From: Gammaproteobacteria bacterium
GTDB taxonomy: Bacteria; Pseudomonadota; Gammaproteobacteria; Xanthomonadales; Marinicellaceae
Assembly (NCBI GenBank): GCA_041395445.1
Contig: JAWLAO010000001.1
Location: forward strand, 124,001 to 188,000
DNA length: 64,000 nucleotides
Reading direction: 5' to 3'
The position numbers and the translations under genes were made by a program. Positions 45,821 to 53,523 of this stretch are shown one piece after another. The notes under the pieces are model-generated. The model did not search any database. It saw only the letters and a program-made list of their open reading frames with translations, and was not told the origin of the DNA. How positions within the stretch are numbered: the stretch's first letter is position 1; each line of letters opens with the position of its first letter.

Positions 45821-46009
45821 CTAAGCTAAGCTGTGATTTTCGAGTGTGTTTAAATAAGCTCTTATTGTGCCTTTAAGATGAATATGGGCTTTGGGCGTGA
45901 TTAGTGATTGAGTATTTAATATATCATCTGTTTTAGACTTTCCTATTTTTTCAATTTCAGTTCTTGTATAAAACTTTTCACCATTAAATTCTTTCTTACA
46001 CTCTTCCAA
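45821..46009 (-). CDS. Small hypothetical island protein
   Basis: Open frame of 62 codons (MEECKKEFNGEKFYTRTEIEKIGKSKTDD ...), charged, no signal or membrane segment, no recognised family. It lies between the integrase remnant and the other island genes. It may itself be a fragment. Its first codons overlap the interlocked inverted repeats at 46007-46088. Confidence 0.35.
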   Translation of the reverse strand: MEECKKEFNGEKFYTRTEIEKIGKSKTDDILNTQSLITPKAHIHLKGTIRAYLNTLENHSLA

Positions 46010-46088
46010 GTGAAAACTTCCAGTTAGCAGGAATCAAGCGAAAGCGGTTGGAAGTGTTCACTTGTACATTGTGACCTATCGCTTGATT
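46007..46088. repeat. Interlocked inverted repeats
   Basis: Arm A CAAGTGAAAACTTCC (46007-46021) is complementary to A' GGAAGTGTTCACTTG (46050-46064), 14 of 15. Arm B AATCAAGCGA (46032-46041) is exactly complementary to B' TCGCTTGATT (46079-46088). The order A-B-A'-B' is that of a pseudoknot, so the two stems cannot form as simple nested hairpins. Confidence 0.65.
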
Positions 46089-46167
46089 GTTGTTTTATTA
46101 TACTCAATTCAGCTTAATCATTTATCTGTTTTCTTGAGTTTATCGGTATTATTTGACGTTGGCACTA

Positions 46168-47318
46168 TCACAAATCCGCCCAGAACTGCATCATTTTAAT
46201 TCTATCGGGTAAATATTCGGCTTTGTTGTAAGTGGCTTCAATTTTATTTTTGTTTTCGTGGCTGAGTTGTTTTTCTACCAAGTGGCTGGGATAGCCTAAT
46301 TCTCTTAAACTGGTACTGGCAAGGTGTCTAAAGCCGTGTACGGTCTTGATTCCATGATAACCAAGCCGATATAAACCGTATAACATAGCATTATTGCTTA
46401 TTGGCTGAGTTTGTGGCTTGTGGCTTGATGCAAATATGTAATCATACTCTTGGTATAGTTTTGCAGTTCTCTGAATATTTCAATCACTTGTTTGCTCATG
46501 GGTACGATATGTGATCGTTTCATTTCATTCGGGCTTCGGTATCGTCCATAATTTGTTTTCAAAGTCGATTTCATCCATGTGGCATTTCTGATTTCGTTGG
46601 TTCTGAGAAATGTGTATAAGGCAATTTTTAATCCGGCTTTGGTTGTGGGTTCGCCGTCAAAGTTGTTGATTGATTTTACCAGTTGGGGTAACTCTTTCAG
46701 TTGGATTGAGTTGTAATTGGTGCGTGTGGGCGATTTTAAAACCGTTTCTATACCTTCACATGGGTTGGACTTGATAAAGCCGTGAACCTTTGCAAATATA
46801 AAAATATGATTGCATCTTTGCCGAATCTTTTTGAGTTGTTCTAAAGCTCCCCTATTCTCAATAATCCTCAAAACCTCAATCATTTCCATTGAGTCGATTT
46901 TATCAATCGGTCTTTCCCCCAAGTGATAGAAAACATTATCTTCTAAAGATTTCCAGATATTACGGGAGTGAATTTCTGTCCATTTTTCTAAATTGGTGTT
47001 ATACCATTGTTTGGCTACTTTTAAAAAAGTGTATTTCTTTATCTTTCTTTTTTGATTTTTTCTTTGTTCACTGGGGTCAATGCCATTAGCAATCTTTGAT
47101 TTTATTTCATGTGTTTTATCTCTGGCTTGAGCCAGTGAAATATCGGGATAAGTTCCTAATGCTATGGTTTTTTGTTTATCATCAAAGCGATAACTTAACC
47201 GCCAATACTTCGAACCATTGGGATGAACCAGTAAAAACAAACCCCTGCCATCACTGACTTTGTATTGTTTCTTATCCGGTTTGAGTGCCTTTATTTTAGT
47301 GTTGTTTAGCTTCATTTT
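46168..47318 (-). pseudogene. P4-type tyrosine integrase, frameshifted
   Basis: The likely start MKLNNTKIKALKPDKKQYKVSDG (47318) is the DUF4102 arm-binding domain, followed by a core-binding domain and the catalytic domain. Catalytic residues are all present but in different frames: R in FLRTNEIRNATW, HGFRHLAST (H..R), LSHE (H) and the Tyr in YNKAEYLPDR. The frame breaks near 46540 (WMKSTLKTNYGRYRS should read W-EIDF-type) and near 46440 (before SHKPQ). The gene sits beside its tRNA-Leu attachment site. Confidence 0.88.
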
Positions 47319-47327
47319 AAGCCTGTT

Positions 47328-47411
47328 TGTTGGTACATCGTGTTGGTACATAGCATCTCCACACACATTTTCGTGTTGGTATATGCTTATATACCCACAA
47401 TTGTACCAACA
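47328..47411. repeat. Four copies of TGTTGGTACAT near the integrase start
   Basis: Copies at 47328-47338, 47341-47351, 47374-47384 (TGTTGGTATAT) and, inverted, 47401-47411 (TTGTACCAACA). A fifth, inverted copy is at 40032-40042 near the other island end. Position at both ends next to att sites suggests arm-type integrase sites, or alternatively operators of the integrase promoter. Confidence 0.6.
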
Positions 47412-47491
47412 AATTTATTGCGTTGTAAAGAAGTCTTTTGAAACCTTATGAAATTAAAACCCCTTGATATATAAGGGTTTGCGAAGATTTT

Positions 47492-47554
47492 AGGCATAAA
47501 AAAAGGGCTTCTGAAAGCCCCTGATTGAGTTAAATGGTACCGAGGGCGAGAATC
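47492..47554. repeat. attR: tRNA-Leu 3' end and terminator
   Basis: Right copy of the island-flanking repeat (partner 39905-39964). Contains the terminator hairpin and the last ~20 bases of the intact tRNA-Leu. Confidence 0.85.
47498..47521 (-). terminator. Terminator of tRNA-Leu
   Basis: GGGCTT (47505-47510) pairs with AAGCCC (47515-47520). On the minus strand the stem is followed by a run of seven T. The same hairpin, inherited at attL, is at 39917-39932. Confidence 0.75.
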
Positions 47555-47621
47555 GAACTCGCACTCCCGTAAAGGAACCGGATTTTGAATCCGGCGCGTC
47601 TACCAGTTCCGCCACCCCGGC
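47535..47621 (-). tRNA. tRNA-Leu(CAA)
   Basis: Complete 87-base tRNA on the minus strand with encoded CCA (complement TGG at 47535-47537). It begins GCCGGGGTGGCGGAACTGG; the anticodon loop reads TTCAAAA with anticodon CAA; the long variable arm and the T arm GCGAG TTCGATT CTCGC are visible. The acceptor reads GCCGGGG / CCTCGGT-like with the usual pairing. It is the insertion site of the adjacent island and remains intact because the element restored its 3' end. Confidence 0.97.
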
Positions 47622-47637
47622 ACATTTGAGGTGTGTA

Positions 47638-47665
47638 AGTATAAAGATTTCTTCAGTTTGTTCAA
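47638..47665 (-). promoter_or_regulatory. Promoter of tRNA-Leu
   Basis: On the minus strand TTGAAC (complement of 47660-47665) and TATACT (complement of 47638-47643) are separated by 16 bases, about 17 bases before the tRNA 5' end. Confidence 0.5.
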
Positions 47666-47692
47666 GATAAATTGCTCAAATATTTAAACTTT

Positions 47693-49573
47693 TTAACTAT
47701 TTGTTTTAAGCGTTAGTGCAATTCTGAAACCCACCCTTGCATCGGTAAAATCTGATTTTGCGGTTGAGCGATTACTTGATGAAAACTCCTCTTTGGCACT
47801 ACTCCATGCACCACCACGAATCACATGATTTTCGCAACCCGGATTAAACCATGCTGTTCCATCAACTGGCGCACGAACATAGGAATCGTGCCAACAATCC
47901 ATAACCCACTCCATAACATTTCCAGCCGTATCATTTAATCCAAAACTATTTGCAACAAAACTGCCAACAGGTGCTGGTCCCCAATGTTTGTCATTATAGT
48001 TTTCAAATCCCTTTTCCCATTTGGAACGAATCACTCCTTTCGACTTATCTTGTTTTCCGGTTAAATTCTCAATGATTTCGGTTGGGTTTCCATTCCCCCA
48101 AGGGAAAATAGATGTAGTATTAGATCTCAGTATATATTCAAATTCAGACTCCGAAAGCAGGCGATAATTTTTACCGGTCTTATTTGCAAGCCATTGAGTA
48201 TAAGCCAATGCATCGTTCCATGAAATGTGAATTACCGGCAAGTCATCTTTGGATTTCTTGCCTAAATAATCACGCTCCCAGGTTATTTTGCTTTTGTTTT
48301 TTAAGCGACCCGTTTTTAAATCATATATTTTTGATGATTTGTTCTTTTCAGCATCAGTCACATAGTTTGTATCTTTAATGAAAAGTCTGAAGTCCTTAAC
48401 GGAAATTTCATTCTTACTGACTGCAAAACCATATTGGATATCAACTCTATGTAACGGTTGTTCATTATTTAAGCCTTGAGCATTCCCCATAAGAAAACTT
48501 CCTGTGGGTATAACAACCATCTTAGGAAGTTCGCTATTGTTATAGAAATCTGCAAAGTTATCTAACGGCTTATATCTGCCAAATATCTGAATTCTTTGAA
48601 TTTCAGAGTTATATTCTGCAAATTGTTCATCATCAACTCCTAACATTAGCAATTGTTCATACATTTGCTCAGCCCGTTGTAAATTAGCTGTGTCAATTGC
48701 AGATTCGGTTTGCTGTTTGAGCCACAATAGTCTTTGTTGCTTCAAATCAGTGATTCGTTGCTTTGTTGGGAGAATATTTTCAGATTCAGGATTGAGCATT
48801 TCCAATTGTTCCAATGAGGAGTTTGCCAATTGAAAGTCAATTTCCTCTGCGGCCAACAGGGCTTCAGCCACTAAAAAATCTTCAACTTTACTAACCAATT
48901 CAATACTTTTGGGATTCTCAGCATCCAACATAAAACTTCGTTTTGCAATATGCCATGCATCATTATTATCAGCATTTATTACATTGCCCTCAGCAAGGAA
49001 TTGCAATCCTTTTGGATATATGTCATTGATGGTTTTGATGGTTGAAAGTTTTTCTTCAAGATTGAGTATTTCATCATGATTTGGATTTAGTGTTTTCAAT
49101 CTTGAGATAGCAAAAGTTAAGTTGTCAGAATCGCTTTCAGAAATCGCCAAATTGCTAATATCCAGAATCTTATTGGTAATCTTCTCAGAAAGTATTTGCA
49201 AATTTTCATTCGCTTCGTCAATTGATTTTAAACTCAGATAATAAAATAATGCATTATCATTTTCAGGTTGAAAATACCTGTCTTCATCAATTGAAAGGTT
49301 TGCGGATTTAATAAGTTCTTCACTGGTTAAGGTACTCAGAGTTTGCAAATCGAACTCCCACTGCGGAACATCGAGAATACTATCAATAGTTGGGAAATTA
49401 GTATCTGGTTGAAACTCTTTAGGTTGTTGAATTGGTATTGGAGTTTGCGAGTTGTCAGCCACTAAATCAGGTGCATCAATAAGGCGGGAATTCGATGCAG
49501 TATTTTTCATAACAACAAGAAAAACAACAAGAATAACTCCTACAATGAAAACAGCAATTTCTTTACCAGACAT
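47693..49573 (-). CDS. Membrane-anchored formylglycine-generating-enzyme-like protein
   Basis: Protein of 626 residues with one N-terminal membrane helix (about 5-22), a helical, TPR-like or coiled middle (about 90-330) and a C-terminal FGE/SUMF1 domain (about 345-620). The domain shows VVIPTGSFLMGN, PVIHISWNDALAYTQWLANKTGKNYRLLSESEFEY, GLNDTAGNVMEWVMDCW and HVIRGGAW with VGFRIAL. Many such proteins are not sulfatase activators; no sulfatase lies here. Function of this one is unknown. It precedes tRNA-Leu on the minus strand. Confidence 0.88.
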   Translation of the reverse strand: MSGKEIAVFIVGVILVVFLVVMKNTASNSRLIDAPDLVADNSQTPIPIQQPKEFQPDTNFPTIDSILDVPQWEFDLQTLSTLTSEELIKSANLSIDEDRYFQPENDNALFYYLSLKSIDEANENLQILSEKITNKILDISNLAISESDSDNLTFAISRLKTLNPNHDEILNLEEKLSTIKTINDIYPKGLQFLAEGNVINADNNDAWHIAKRSFMLDAENPKSIELVSKVEDFLVAEALLAAEEIDFQLANSSLEQLEMLNPESENILPTKQRITDLKQQRLLWLKQQTESAIDTANLQRAEQMYEQLLMLGVDDEQFAEYNSEIQRIQIFGRYKPLDNFADFYNNSELPKMVVIPTGSFLMGNAQGLNNEQPLHRVDIQYGFAVSKNEISVKDFRLFIKDTNYVTDAEKNKSSKIYDLKTGRLKNKSKITWERDYLGKKSKDDLPVIHISWNDALAYTQWLANKTGKNYRLLSESEFEYILRSNTTSIFPWGNGNPTEIIENLTGKQDKSKGVIRSKWEKGFENYNDKHWGPAPVGSFVANSFGLNDTAGNVMEWVMDCWHDSYVRAPVDGTAWFNPGCENHVIRGGAWSSAKEEFSSSNRSTAKSDFTDARVGFRIALTLKTNS

Positions 49574-49582
49574 ATAGTTATT

Positions 49583-51208
49583 CTATTCCGGACAGTTATC
49601 TCTCAATGTGTTGCAAATTCTACCGTCAACGACCGGTGCAATTCCTCCGCTCGTAAATTGAATCTTCTGGATAACCAGTTGCTTCAAACTGGAACCATTT
49701 TTATTACAATTTACAATCATACTCGAATCAATCATATCATATCCATCATGGTCTGTATTATCATCAATTATATATTGCGGAACGACAGCAAATATTTCTT
49801 CATTATTCTCTATGAACCTATCATTTTTGGACCAACGCAAGTTTGTAAATTGTTGTTTTTCCGGATTATGTGTGTATTTAAAACCTGAGGTTAATAACCA
49901 GTGACCATTTGCAGTCCACATATCTATGCTATGAGTAATAACTTTTTTTAGAATTTCACCATTAATTTTTATCAGCTTCAACTCTGTTGAGTACGGGAAC
50001 ATTCCCTCTATGTGCTTCTTAGTGATTGAACTGTTTGCCTCAATATCGTGGTTAAGTCTGACTCCTCCTGAATTAATAAATGCAATATCAGCATGACAAT
50101 GATCAAATTCTTCTTTAGCAGTATCTGCGATAAAGTTGCCGATATTTGTTTCAAAACGTCTGATTTCGCTTTCTTCAGCTTTTAAGGTTACTTTAGTTGT
50201 TCCATAAGCCGAGTCGAGACAATCGTCTTCTAATTTGAGTTTACGACAGTATTGCGAGTCTGTCATTACAACCATATTATTCACGATTTGCTGAACGAAA
50301 TTATCCGGTTTAAAATCTTTATCCAAATCAATAAAAGCTGGTAAAAAATTTATATTGCCATCGTGAGTTTTGCTCACTTCAATCACAGTTGCTGAAACGG
50401 CATCCGCATCCGCCTTGGTAATCCAGTGATTGTCGATTTGTTCCAGTTGGCGATAGTGTTCATGACCACCAATAATCAAATCCGGGCGATCTTTCTTATC
50501 AAGATTCATAATTCTTCTGTCATCGGACATTTGCTGATGAGTGAGAGCAACAATCACATCAGCACCTTTTTCATTAAGAAATCTCACATAATGCTTTGTT
50601 ACTTCAACTGTATCATCAAATCCGGCGATATATTCAGGTTTCGCCATATCTGTCATTAAGCTAAATATACCGACTTTGATTCCTGAATAGTCTTTCATCA
50701 ACCATTTATGCATTTTCTCAGAGGTAATCACACCCAATTCATCATCACGTTTCCAGTTGATATTGGAGTCCAGCCAATTGAATTCAGATTCATCAATTCT
50801 TTGTTGCAAGTTGGACATGTATTTCATTTTTCCTTTGTCAAATTCATGATTTCCAAAGGTAATAATCATGTCATCATCAAATTGCGGAGAAAAACCATCC
50901 AGAAAATTCAATACATGAATCATTGACTCGCCATTATCAACTCGGCTAGAAAAAGATGGATAAAGGAAATCTCCGGCGTGCAATAACAAAACTTTTTTCC
51001 CTTCACTCTCTAGTTGATTTCTTAAAGCTCTAACCCTGGCAAGACCTCCAACATTCCCTTGATCCAATCCTTCAATACGATAAACATCGTTAATTGCCAG
51101 AATGACAAATGATTGAGAAGCTGAGTGTTTTTTTGTATGGCAAGAGCTTAAAACTAAGATGAAAATTAAAAATAATATTCCGAGTTTTTTAAAATTTACT
51201 GAGTGCAT
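49583..51208 (-). CDS. Bifunctional 5'-nucleotidase/metallophosphatase lipoprotein
   Basis: Exported phosphoesterase of 541 residues from a start at 51208 that gives a signal peptide with lipobox LSSC. The N-terminal calcineurin-like domain has AINDVYRIEG (the usual D-x-H replaced by N-D), FGNHEFDKG and GGHEHYRQL; the C-terminal 5'-nucleotidase domain has ETNIGNFIADT, FINSGGVR and FPYSTELKLIKING. Expected to hydrolyse nucleotides in the periplasm or outside. The SUMF1-like gene follows ten bases downstream. Confidence 0.9.
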   Translation of the reverse strand: MHSVNFKKLGILFLIFILVLSSCHTKKHSASQSFVILAINDVYRIEGLDQGNVGGLARVRALRNQLESEGKKVLLLHAGDFLYPSFSSRVDNGESMIHVLNFLDGFSPQFDDDMIITFGNHEFDKGKMKYMSNLQQRIDESEFNWLDSNINWKRDDELGVITSEKMHKWLMKDYSGIKVGIFSLMTDMAKPEYIAGFDDTVEVTKHYVRFLNEKGADVIVALTHQQMSDDRRIMNLDKKDRPDLIIGGHEHYRQLEQIDNHWITKADADAVSATVIEVSKTHDGNINFLPAFIDLDKDFKPDNFVQQIVNNMVVMTDSQYCRKLKLEDDCLDSAYGTTKVTLKAEESEIRRFETNIGNFIADTAKEEFDHCHADIAFINSGGVRLNHDIEANSSITKKHIEGMFPYSTELKLIKINGEILKKVITHSIDMWTANGHWLLTSGFKYTHNPEKQQFTNLRWSKNDRFIENNEEIFAVVPQYIIDDNTDHDGYDMIDSSMIVNCNKNGSSLKQLVIQKIQFTSGGIAPVVDGRICNTLRDNCPE

Positions 51209-51244
51209 ATTGGCTGTTTTTGAAAAATATGTTTTAATTAGCGG

Positions 51245-52297
51245 ATGATAACAGATTACCATTGGATTGACGATAATTCGCAATTAGAACAGCTTATTTC
51301 TCTTGAAAAAAAAGCCGCTTTAGCTTTTGATAGTGAGTTTGAGCGCGTAAATACATACTACCCGAATCCGGCACTATTTCAGTTTCAAATCGGTGAAGAA
51401 TTTTACCTTTTGGATATGAAAAAACTTCAGCCAAGTGAAGGTTTGCAAAATATATTGGATAATATCATAGTTCATTCCGGCTCGGAGGATTTAGAAATTA
51501 TACAAAATATGTTTAACCGCCAGCCGAAAAATGTGTTTGACACTCAAATCGCTGCCTCTCTTTGCGGATATGGTTTACACGTTTCCTACCAAAATCTGGT
51601 TAAAGATCTGTTGGATGTTGACTTGCCAAAAGAACACAGTCGTTCCGATTGGATGAGAAGACCACTCTCCCCTAATCAAATTAAATATGCGATCGGAGAT
51701 GTAGCACATCTTGCTGAAATGAAAAATATTTTATCTCAAAAGCTCGAAACTTTAGGAAGAATGGAATGGTTTGAGCTTGTCAGCAAAAATAAAATGCATT
51801 CAACTGATGCTAAAGAAGTTATTGAAAAACTATTTATCAAAATTTCAAAGTCTGACCGCTTAAATATTTCACAAAAGAAGTTGTTATTTGCAATTCTACA
51901 ATGGCGTGAAGATTTTGCTCAGCAAAGAAACAAGCCTAGAAACTGGATCATGAAAAATGATCAAATCAGAAAAATTATCAAACTCAGACCCGGTAACAAT
52001 ACTGAACTCATCAAAAAAGCTGGATTGTATGAAAAATTTGTCGAATACAATGGCAATGATTTGATTGCTCTCTATGACAGTTCTCAAAAAATACATGCCA
52101 AATCGTTACCGGATATTTTCAGACTTGATTTGAATCAAACTCAAATCTTCGCAGCTTCAAAACAGATGATGATTGAAAAATGCGAAGAGTTAGATATTCC
52201 ACCTTCACTGGTTATAAACACGCAAGATTTAAAAACGCACATTGCCCGAGGGAATACTCTCAATGATATTGAGTTATGGGGGTTAATCAATGGCTAA
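51245..52297 (+). CDS. rnd: Ribonuclease D
   Basis: 3'-5' exoribonuclease in tRNA maturation, 350 residues. The DEDD nuclease residues are visible: DSEFER near 29-34, HSGSEDLEII near 77 and the YAIGDVAHL segment near 157. A C-terminal HRDC-type helical region follows. It is divergent from the 5'-nucleotidase gene, and tRNA-Pro lies just downstream. Confidence 0.93.
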   Translation: MITDYHWIDDNSQLEQLISLEKKAALAFDSEFERVNTYYPNPALFQFQIGEEFYLLDMKKLQPSEGLQNILDNIIVHSGSEDLEIIQNMFNRQPKNVFDTQIAASLCGYGLHVSYQNLVKDLLDVDLPKEHSRSDWMRRPLSPNQIKYAIGDVAHLAEMKNILSQKLETLGRMEWFELVSKNKMHSTDAKEVIEKLFIKISKSDRLNISQKKLLFAILQWREDFAQQRNKPRNWIMKNDQIRKIIKLRPGNNTELIKKAGLYEKFVEYNGNDLIALYDSSQKIHAKSLPDIFRLDLNQTQIFAASKQMMIEKCEELDIPPSLVINTQDLKTHIARGNTLNDIELWGLING

Positions 52298-52320
52298 TTT
52301 GTGAGTATTTGGAAAAACAC

Positions 52321-52348
52321 TTGCACAATTGAACTTAAAAACTAAAAT
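52321..52348 (+). promoter_or_regulatory. Promoter of tRNA-Pro
   Basis: TTGCAC (52321-52326) and TAAAAT (52343-52348) separated by 16 bases, about 10 bases before the tRNA. Confidence 0.5.
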
Positions 52349-52358
52349 ACACACTTCT

Positions 52359-52435
52359 CGGGATGTAGCGCAGCCTGGTAGCGCACCACAATGGGGTTGT
52401 GGGGGTCGGAAGTTCGAATCTTCTCATCCCGACCA
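52359..52435 (+). tRNA. tRNA-Pro(GGG)
   Basis: Complete 77-base tRNA with encoded CCA. Acceptor CGGGATG pairs with CATCCCG; the anticodon stem CCACA/TGTGG encloses ATGGGGT, giving anticodon GGG; the T arm carries TTCGAAT. Located between rnd and mdh and probably co-transcribed with mdh. Confidence 0.96.
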
Positions 52436-52459
52436 ATAGAAAATTATATGAGGTTAAAT

Positions 52460-53440
52460 ATGAAAAATCCGGTAAGAGTGGCAGTAACAGGTGCAGCAGG
52501 ACAAATTGGATATCAATTGCTGTTCAGAATCGCAGCAGGTGATATGTTAGGACCGGATCAGCCGGTCATTCTTCAACTTCTGGAAATTCCGCCGGCGATG
52601 AATGCAGTTCAAGGTGTGGTAATGGAATTAGAAGATTGTGCATTTCCATTACTTCATGGTGTTTTTGCCAGCGATGACCCGAATGTAGCCTTTAAAGATG
52701 CGGATTTTGCTCTTCTTGTTGGTGCTCGCCCAAGAGGTCCGGGAATGGAAAGAAGCGACCTATTGGAAGCAAACGGTGCAATTTTTACCGTTCAAGGAAA
52801 AGCTATCAATGACAATGCCAACAAGAATATCAAAGTTCTTGTTGTTGGTAATCCGGCAAATACCAATGCTCTTATAGCCCAACAGTCAGCACCGGACATT
52901 AATCCAAAGCAGTTTACAGCGATGACTCGTTTGGATCATAATCGTGCGTTGGCACAACTAGCTGCTAAAACAGGAACTCAAACCAGTGACATCACAAATA
53001 TGACAATCTGGGGAAACCATTCATCCACACAATATCCTGATATTTCTAATGTTAAAATTGAAGGTAAAAGTGCAACTGAAATGGTTGAAAGAGATTGGTA
53101 TGAAAATGATTTTATCCCAACCGTCCAACAACGCGGTGCAGCGATTATTAAAGCTCGTGGTGCTTCAAGTGCTGCATCAGCTGCCTCTTCAGCGATTGAC
53201 CATATCCGCAACTGGGAATTAGGTACAGATGATGGAGAGTGGGTATCAATGGCAATTCCAAGTGATGGCAGTTATGGCGTTGAACCTGGAATTATTTTTT
53301 CCTATCCAGTTACTTGTAAAAATGGTGAATATGAAATCGTTCAAGGTTTAGAAATAGACTCATTTTCACAAGAAAGGTTGGATGCAACTGAAAAAGAACT
53401 TAGAGAAGAACGAGCTGCCGTTGAGCATTTGTTCTCTTAA
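52460..53440 (+). CDS. mdh: Malate dehydrogenase
   Basis: NAD-dependent TCA-cycle enzyme that interconverts malate and oxaloacetate. The start at 52460 is preferred over upstream in-frame ATGs because GAGG lies at 52450-52453. It has 326 residues of the cytosolic-type (two-domain, type 2) MDH: GAAGQIGYQLLFRIAAG near the start, ARPRGPGMERSDLL, NPANTNAL, and the catalytic histidine in IWGNHSSTQYPD. A terminator follows. Confidence 0.97.
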   Translation: MKNPVRVAVTGAAGQIGYQLLFRIAAGDMLGPDQPVILQLLEIPPAMNAVQGVVMELEDCAFPLLHGVFASDDPNVAFKDADFALLVGARPRGPGMERSDLLEANGAIFTVQGKAINDNANKNIKVLVVGNPANTNALIAQQSAPDINPKQFTAMTRLDHNRALAQLAAKTGTQTSDITNMTIWGNHSSTQYPDISNVKIEGKSATEMVERDWYENDFIPTVQQRGAAIIKARGASSAASAASSAIDHIRNWELGTDDGEWVSMAIPSDGSYGVEPGIIFSYPVTCKNGEYEIVQGLEIDSFSQERLDATEKELREERAAVEHLFS

Positions 53441-53467
53441 AAACTTTTCTTAAATTTCAATAAAAAA

Positions 53468-53492
53468 AACCTGCTTTAACTGCAGGTTTTTT
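53468..53492. terminator. Bidirectional terminator
   Basis: AACCTGC (53468-53474) and GCAGGTT (53482-53488) with runs of A before and T after. It can end mdh on the plus strand and the convergent secreted-protein gene on the minus strand. Confidence 0.88.
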
Positions 53493-53523
53493 GCAAAAGA
53501 AAAAAGTAAAGATAACTCTGTTC

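Larger units (their letters stand above)
39905..47554. mobile_element. Decayed P4-type integrative island in tRNA-Leu
   Basis: About 7.6 kb between two ~61-bp direct repeats derived from the 3' end of tRNA-Leu(CAA) and its terminator. The integrase remnant lies next to the intact tRNA and runs away from it, as in P4-type elements. AlpA-like, D5/P4-type primase-helicase, SRAP and HigA-type genes are all broken, and integrase has at least two frameshifts. No mobility is expected without helper functions. Confidence 0.85.

Noticed and set aside
46007..46088. Integron attC site
   Set aside because: attC arms are nested; these arms are interlocked, and no integron integrase is present.
39905..47554. 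Intact prophage or active ICE
   Set aside because: No capsid, tail, packaging or conjugation genes are seen, and the integrase and primase are broken.
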